Assembly: GCA_024405235.1 (NCBI GenBank)
Contig: JAKSPA010000053.1
Location: 1 to 9,178, forward strand
DNA length: 9,178 bases
DNA from: Lentisphaeria bacterium
Lineage (GTDB): Bacteria > Verrucomicrobiota > Lentisphaeria > Oligosphaerales > Oligosphaeraceae
Reading direction: 5' to 3'
The stretch's first letter is position 1, and each line of letters opens with the position of its first letter. This document shows, piece by piece, positions 5,155 through 9,178 of the stretch. A program made the translations under genes and the position numbers. The notes under the pieces were generated by a model. It was not told where the DNA came from. It worked only from the letters and a program-made list of their open reading frames with translations, and did no database searches.

Positions 5155-7623
5155 ATGCCACGCCTCCTTGATACATACGGCCCGCTGCCTTTCTATTTCA
5201 TCAATACGACTTCCGACGAAGATCTGAGCATGGAGGCAATCCGCAAATCCATGGCAGAGGTCAAGGCGGCAGGCTTCGGCGGAATCTTCTTCTTCAACAA
5301 ACCGCCTTGCGGGTTCACACCGCAGACATATCTCTCCGATTGGTATTTCGAAGTCCTGGAGCGTTTCATTCTCGCCTGCCGCGAAAACGGCCTCGCTCTT
5401 GTCGCAAATGACGGCTTCAATTTCCCGCCAGGCGACGTGGCTGGACGCATTGCAAAAGTAGCGCCGTGGCTGAAACAGCTCCGACTGAAACCTAATCCAG
5501 AGGGACGTCTTGAAGTACTTGAAACCACGTGGGGCTTTCCCGCCTTCGAAGAGCAAGAGAGCTCGCGTCTCTTCATCGAAATGGTCTATGAGGAACATAA
5601 GAAACGCCTCGGAAAATATTTCGGCAATGGCTTGGATGGATTCTTCTCCGACGCAGACAACCGCCGTGTGCTCTATTTCTGCGACCGCCTGCTAGACGGA
5701 GAGCGGATCTGGCCGTGGAGCAAGTCCTTCGCCACGCTCTTCCTCAAACGTTTCGGCTACGATATAACGCTGAAGCTCAAGGAACTCTTCAACGGAAGCG
5801 ACGCACAAGTCAGCAGAGATTATTGGGCACTTGCAAGCGAACTCTACCAGGGCTGGTTCAAAAACAATCGCATGTGGTGCAACGCCAATGGTTTGCTATA
5901 CTGTTTCCATAGTTCGGACACAGGACCGCTTTCAATGCGTCAATGCTACCGAAGCAGTCTCTTTTCAGAAGGCGCCACTTTGGATATGCTGGAGAATTCT
6001 GACATTCCAGGCACGGACCACGAACTACTTGCTCTTGACGGCGGACGGCACTATGATTCCTGCTGGGAAGGCACAAAGAACGAAGTGAAGCGTTGGTTCC
6101 TTCCAGAAGTCACGTGGGCAGGTTCTGCAGAACCACTCAAGACGCCAGAATTTTCCAAGACGCTCTACGATCTGCGCGCCAAATATGTCGGCTGCGCATC
6201 TTTGCTGCAAGGCAAGCCGCGTGCACTCTGCGAAATGTTCGCCGCAACCAATTGGGGCGCATCTTATCAGGAATTGCGTCGCATTGCCGTCTGGCAGATC
6301 ATGCAGGGCGTGAACATGGTTGTGCCTCATGCAGTGCACCATCGCTTCCGTGGCGAACTGAAATATTTCGCTCCGCCGGAATTCCTGCACAACTCAATGA
6401 AATCCGGCCTAAGGGAATTCAATGACGAACTCGCTTTTTACTGTCGCGCTGCTGCACAGGGAAAATACATTGCAGAAGTCGCCGTCATCGATCCGACTGC
6501 AGAGATTTGGACGGGAAAGGAGCCAGACAATTTCTTCAGCATTTGCGACAAACTCAACCGCTATCCAGGCGGCTACGTAATCTGTCCACGCGAACGCGCA
6601 AAGGAATTTTCGACCGTCATAGATGCAATGTCCGAAAAGGAACTCCCGAAACTTCCAGACACGGGAATCTCTTTCACGGGCGGCGATGTCGCCTACATGC
6701 GCAGACGCCTTGACGACGGCACTGAATCCCTGCTCGTTGCAAACGTCTGGAGCGATTCCGAACTGACGGGAACGCTCACATTCAACAACGGACAGTTTTC
6801 TCTCGCACTGGCGCCTGGCGAAATCGCCGTCATCGGCGGTCCATGCGAACGCTACCGCAAACCAATCGAAAGATCGTGGGACGCCGTGCCAGACAGCACA
6901 GAATGCCCAGTTCTCTGGCGTCAAAGCAACCTCCTTCCATTCGAAAACAGCGTTGAATTCACCATTGCATCAGATGGAATTCCACTTCTGACGCTCGAAG
7001 TCCCGACGGAAGCAGTCCGCACCGTATTCATGGATGGCAGACAATTGACGGAATGCACGGCGACGATGGTTGACGACGATACTTACGCCAGATACGATCT
7101 GACGCGCTTCGCGACAAAGGGCCTGCATACAATTGAGATAAAAGGCGAAAATGTGGAATTCCACACGCCCTGCCGTCTCGTCGGCGAATTCGATCTGAAA
7201 TGCGAAAGCGAAGGCGATTTCCATCACCACGCCATGGATACATACCAGTTGAGCATGTATGATCCCGAATTCAAACGCATCACGCTTTCCAGACGCACTT
7301 CTTCACTTAAACTTTCGGAAGGCTGGCAAGCCCAGGGACATGTATTCTATTCAGGAGCAGTAGATTACGACATTTCCAGCTTCTGCACGCCAGACATAGG
7401 CGCCATCCGCGTCGAAACAAACGGCGTCGCCGAACTGCTGATTGACGACGTCGTCCGCCAGAAATGCGTATTCGCGCCATACGTATTCGCGCTAGACAAC
7501 ATGACACCAGGGCATCGTGTGGTTCTCAGATGCTCCAACACCATGGCCAATCGCATGGAACGCTACGCAGCCCCATCTGGCATCTTGAAACTAAGCCTAG
7601 CCAAAGATACCACGCACAATTAG
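5155..7623 (+). CDS. GH106/GH2-like glycoside hydrolase, probably cytoplasmic
   Basis: An 822-residue protein related to the large alpha-L-rhamnosidase-like (GH106-type) and GH2-associated hydrolases. Residues 10-100 form the start of a TIM barrel: PLPFYFIN, then VKAAGFGGIFFFNKP and NDGFNFPPGDVAG, equivalent to the 'GvgGvfih...YDE.nWPSG' pattern of relatives. Residues 356-400 contain ALCEMFAATNWG, with Glu360 a likely catalytic acid, followed by QIMQGVNMVVPHAVHHRFRG, strongly reminiscent of 'RGinffvpHafyySxrG'. The usual TDEP-type motif appears as FSDADN (164-169), lacking its Glu. Residues 540-822 are beta-sandwich modules; GWQAQGHVFYSGAVDYDIS (about 722-740) and a final jelly-roll ending in NTMANRMERY match the C-terminal sugar-binding domain of this superfamily. 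There is no signal peptide, and ATG 5155 has no strong Shine-Dalgarno. It probably processes imported oligosaccharides. Specificity (rhamnose or other) cannot be called. Confidence 0.7.
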   Translation: MPRLLDTYGPLPFYFINTTSDEDLSMEAIRKSMAEVKAAGFGGIFFFNKPPCGFTPQTYLSDWYFEVLERFILACRENGLALVANDGFNFPPGDVAGRIAKVAPWLKQLRLKPNPEGRLEVLETTWGFPAFEEQESSRLFIEMVYEEHKKRLGKYFGNGLDGFFSDADNRRVLYFCDRLLDGERIWPWSKSFATLFLKRFGYDITLKLKELFNGSDAQVSRDYWALASELYQGWFKNNRMWCNANGLLYCFHSSDTGPLSMRQCYRSSLFSEGATLDMLENSDIPGTDHELLALDGGRHYDSCWEGTKNEVKRWFLPEVTWAGSAEPLKTPEFSKTLYDLRAKYVGCASLLQGKPRALCEMFAATNWGASYQELRRIAVWQIMQGVNMVVPHAVHHRFRGELKYFAPPEFLHNSMKSGLREFNDELAFYCRAAAQGKYIAEVAVIDPTAEIWTGKEPDNFFSICDKLNRYPGGYVICPRERAKEFSTVIDAMSEKELPKLPDTGISFTGGDVAYMRRRLDDGTESLLVANVWSDSELTGTLTFNNGQFSLALAPGEIAVIGGPCERYRKPIERSWDAVPDSTECPVLWRQSNLLPFENSVEFTIASDGIPLLTLEVPTEAVRTVFMDGRQLTECTATMVDDDTYARYDLTRFATKGLHTIEIKGENVEFHTPCRLVGEFDLKCESEGDFHHHAMDTYQLSMYDPEFKRITLSRRTSSLKLSEGWQAQGHVFYSGAVDYDISSFCTPDIGAIRVETNGVAELLIDDVVRQKCVFAPYVFALDNMTPGHRVVLRCSNTMANRMERYAAPSGILKLSLAKDTTHN

Positions 7624-7806
7624 CCACCAACGCGCCTTTAGCTATCCGCGCGCTAATTGTATGCCGCGGAGCCTCTTTGCCCTGCAGGCTCCTATGCCGC
7701 CGTGTGCTAAATCGGCGACATGTGCCTGCGGTTTGTTGTGTGCCGCGGAGCTTGCTCCGCGGTCTCCAACACAGTCCCCTATCCCCCCTAGTGTGTGTAC
7801 CTGTAT
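7624..7806. repeat. Convergent intergenic region with three stem-loops and a repeated GC-rich motif
   Basis: This non-coding stretch separates genes that point at each other. Three inverted repeats occur in tandem: GGAGCC (7668-7673) with GGCTCC (7687-7692); CGCCG (7698-7702) with CGGCG (7713-7717); and a 20-nt near-perfect palindrome CCGCGGAG-CTTG-CTCCGCGG (7743-7762), with a very stable CUUG-type tetraloop when read as RNA. The 11-mer TGCCGCGGAGC appears at 7662-7672 (as ATGCCGCGGAGC) and at 7741-7751 (as TGCCGCGGAGC with the T at 7741 replaced in register by TG), and related TATGCCGCCG and TGTGCCTGCGG lie between. No T run follows on either strand. A REP-like element or a bidirectional transcription-end structure is most plausible. 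Confidence 0.5.
7743..7762. terminator. Strong 8-bp hairpin with CUUG tetraloop between convergent genes
   Basis: CCGCGGAG and CTCCGCGG enclose CTTG, giving an 8-bp GC-rich stem readable from either strand. It lies 119 bp past the plus-strand hydrolase stop and 44 bp past the minus-strand phosphoesterase stop, so it could block readthrough from both. Neither strand shows a U tract, so it is not a standard Rho-independent terminator; mRNA 3'-end protection is an alternative. Confidence 0.45.
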
Positions 7807-8889
7807 CTATTTCAATCTTATTTCAAATGCGGCTTCCTTCGCCGTGCCGAAATACATTTTTGCATAGACCTTGTCACCATCTACGGTAATCATATCGAAA
7901 CTGCCACCGGCTGGCACGTAATCCGTGATGCGTGAATAGGCTCCGTCGAATGTCTTTCGCATTGATGCGTCAAGAGTTTTTTTCTTTGCGGGCGCCTCGG
8001 TTTCTGGAAGTCGGAAGCATTCGGTAGGTGAAGGATGCTCAACCGCGACTGGCTGAACGCCCTCCGCATGCGTGTGCAGAGTGAAAAGCGACAGCTGAGT
8101 GATAGTCCCTTCGGGAATCGTCATGACGATACAATAAGCCTTGTGCAAATGGCCGCAGAAGACAATGGCATGACGCATGGCGAGCTTCACCACGAGCTCC
8201 AGACGCTTTGTTACGTCTTCTATTGCACTGACGACACCGCCGCCGATAGTTCCTGCATGATATGGAATCAGCGGATAATGCGTATATACGAAAACATGTC
8301 TCGCCTCTGGATGCTTGTCCAAAGCATCAAGAATGTAATCGACCTTTCCGTTGAGGCAGTCGTAGAAGACGTGCAAATCGCCTTCGACCATTTCGACGAA
8401 ATTGTTTTTTCCCGCCCCCTGCGCCTTCTTGTGATGAACCAGTTCGTTGTATGGAATGATAGATGAATTGTACGCCGCAGGTCCGCCCTTCCCTCTTGAA
8501 TCATGATTCCCACGCACGATGTAGAGCGGCATGTTCAATCCTTCCGTCAGCTTGGAGACAATCTGCTGATAAGATTTGTTGTAGAGCCACGAATTTTCGC
8601 AATCTCCCTGAATCATATCGCCGAGATGCACAGCAAACTTGGCGTTCAACCCATTGGCCAGGGACTTGGCGTTCTCTATCTCCGCAGGCATGCGCTCAGC
8701 CCACGCGTCAAGATTACGCTTCAATTCGCGCCCCTTGTATTCAGGATCCTTTGCGTCTGGAATCTTCGTTCGAACGGAAGGATTGTCGTAATGCGTATCA
8801 GAGAACAGCACAAAATCATAAGCCCGCAAAAAAGGCGCTCCACAAAACAGCAGAACTAACAGACATTTTATGAACATGCTCTTTTTCAC
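7807..8889 (-). CDS. Secreted calcineurin-like metallophosphoesterase
   Basis: A 360-residue protein with the full dimetal phosphoesterase motif set: SDTH (Asp31, His33), HLGD (Asp91), GNHD (Asn128, His129), YTHYP (His204) and GHLH (His247, His249). These ligate two metal ions, and relatives hydrolyse phosphate mono- or diesters. The N-terminus, MKKSMFIKCLLVLLFCGAPFLRA, is a Sec signal peptide with probable cleavage after Ala23, so it acts outside the inner membrane. The start is GTG at 8887-8889, chosen because GGAG lies 10 nt upstream; ATG at 8877 would leave the signal peptide intact but is 22 nt from that site. It begins 22 nt after the stop of an S66-type peptidase gene, so the two are probably co-transcribed. 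A C-terminal extension (about 300-360) beyond the catalytic core has no recognised function. The physiological substrate is unknown. Confidence 0.93.
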   Translation of the reverse strand: MKKSMFIKCLLVLLFCGAPFLRAYDFVLFSDTHYDNPSVRTKIPDAKDPEYKGRELKRNLDAWAERMPAEIENAKSLANGLNAKFAVHLGDMIQGDCENSWLYNKSYQQIVSKLTEGLNMPLYIVRGNHDSRGKGGPAAYNSSIIPYNELVHHKKAQGAGKNNFVEMVEGDLHVFYDCLNGKVDYILDALDKHPEARHVFVYTHYPLIPYHAGTIGGGVVSAIEDVTKRLELVVKLAMRHAIVFCGHLHKAYCIVMTIPEGTITQLSLFTLHTHAEGVQPVAVEHPSPTECFRLPETEAPAKKKTLDASMRKTFDGAYSRITDYVPAGGSFDMITVDGDKVYAKMYFGTAKEAAFEIRLK

Positions 8890-8899
8890 GGGATTTTCA

Positions 8900-8903
8900 C
8901 TCC
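8900..8903 (-). promoter_or_regulatory. Ribosome binding site supporting the GTG start
   Basis: On the minus strand GGAG lies 10 nt upstream of the GTG start of the phosphoesterase. It is embedded in a two-codon open frame, ATG GAG TGA (8897-8905). Confidence 0.55.
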
Positions 8904-8911
8904 ATGCGTAA

Positions 8912-9178
8912 TTACATCAAAGACACACGCATCTTGTCGCAAGACAAACCGTCGGGAGACGCGAAGTCGCCTGAAACGACGCCGTTCTCAACCGAAAGCG
9001 TCACCTCCGCACCAACGCGAATCGCCACGGAAGGCGTATTGTGTCCGAAAGGCAGACCGTAGAATGACGGTCCGTTCACGCCCTCCGCGAATCCACGGAA
9101 GATTTCAGGATGATAGTGCTCGTCTTCACTGGTGTTGAAGGTTCCGAAGACGAGTCCAGCGGCCCACTCGAGAAACCC
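8912..9178 (-). CDS. S66 family peptidase (LD-carboxypeptidase/MccF-like), C-terminal part
   Basis: An open frame enters from the right edge and runs 88 residues to TAA at 8912-8914; its start lies outside the window. It ends with PSFYGLPFGHNTPSVAIRVG, the signature C-terminal region of S66 serine peptidases, in which the His of 'PFGH' (His46 of the visible part, codon 9041-9043) completes the Ser-Glu-His triad. The Ser and Glu would lie upstream, off the edge. Earlier residues AAGLVFGTFN fit the preceding 'G.vlGrf' strand of the family. LD-carboxypeptidases trim the tetrapeptide stem of peptidoglycan during recycling; MccF-type members cleave microcin-like or other acyl-peptide conjugates. 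Which applies cannot be settled from this fragment. The next gene downstream, 22 nt away, is a secreted phosphoesterase, suggesting a shared envelope-related operon. Confidence 0.85.
   Translation of the reverse strand, partial: GFLEWAAGLVFGTFNTSEDEHYHPEIFRGFAEGVNGPSFYGLPFGHNTPSVAIRVGAEVTLSVENGVVSGDFASPDGLSCDKMRVSLM

Noticed and set aside
8035..8873. Plus-strand open frames of 118-143 codons opposite the phosphoesterase
   Set aside because: They lie antisense to a gene with a complete set of metal-binding motifs and show no domain signal.

Overview
The window holds six protein-coding genes. Five are complete and one runs off the right edge. It looks like a chromosomal segment from a Lentisphaeria/Victivallales-type bacterium of the PVC superphylum. 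The basis is the combination of a LacI-family repressor, a prepilin-type protein with an H-X9-DG-like C-terminal motif, and large divergent glycoside hydrolases, which is a familiar gene neighbourhood in that group. The assignment is an inference from gene content; no rRNA or other marker gene is present.

Positions 1-288 are non-coding and carry a near-consensus sigma70-type promoter (TTGAAA, 16 bp, TATAAT). Two LacI-type palindromic operators lie downstream of it, the first covering the expected transcription start. They precede a LacI-family regulator (289-1341, TTG start), so autoregulation is likely. Three genes follow on the same strand: a pseudopilin-like protein (1420-2094), a secreted GH42-like glycoside hydrolase (2217-5081) and a GH106/GH2-like glycoside hydrolase without a visible signal peptide (5155-7623). 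Gaps are 78, 122 and 73 bp. They could form one carbohydrate-responsive operon. A weak internal promoter may precede the GH42-like gene, and a perfect 9-bp hairpin separates the two hydrolases and could set their relative expression.

Positions 7624-7806 lie between convergent genes and contain three stem-loops and a repeated TGCCGCGGAGC motif, suggesting a REP-like or transcription-end element. Beyond it, on the minus strand, is a likely two-gene operon: the C-terminal end of an S66 (LD-carboxypeptidase/MccF-like) peptidase (8912-9178, cut by the edge), then a secreted calcineurin-like metallophosphoesterase (7807-8889) starting 22 nt after it.

Proposed working model (inference): the LacI-family regulator senses a sugar released from a complex glycan. 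It controls an exported pilin-like surface protein, an exported hydrolase that begins attack outside the inner membrane, and an intracellular hydrolase that finishes imported oligosaccharides. The substrate cannot be read from the sequence. No RNA genes, CRISPR arrays, transposases or phage genes were seen.
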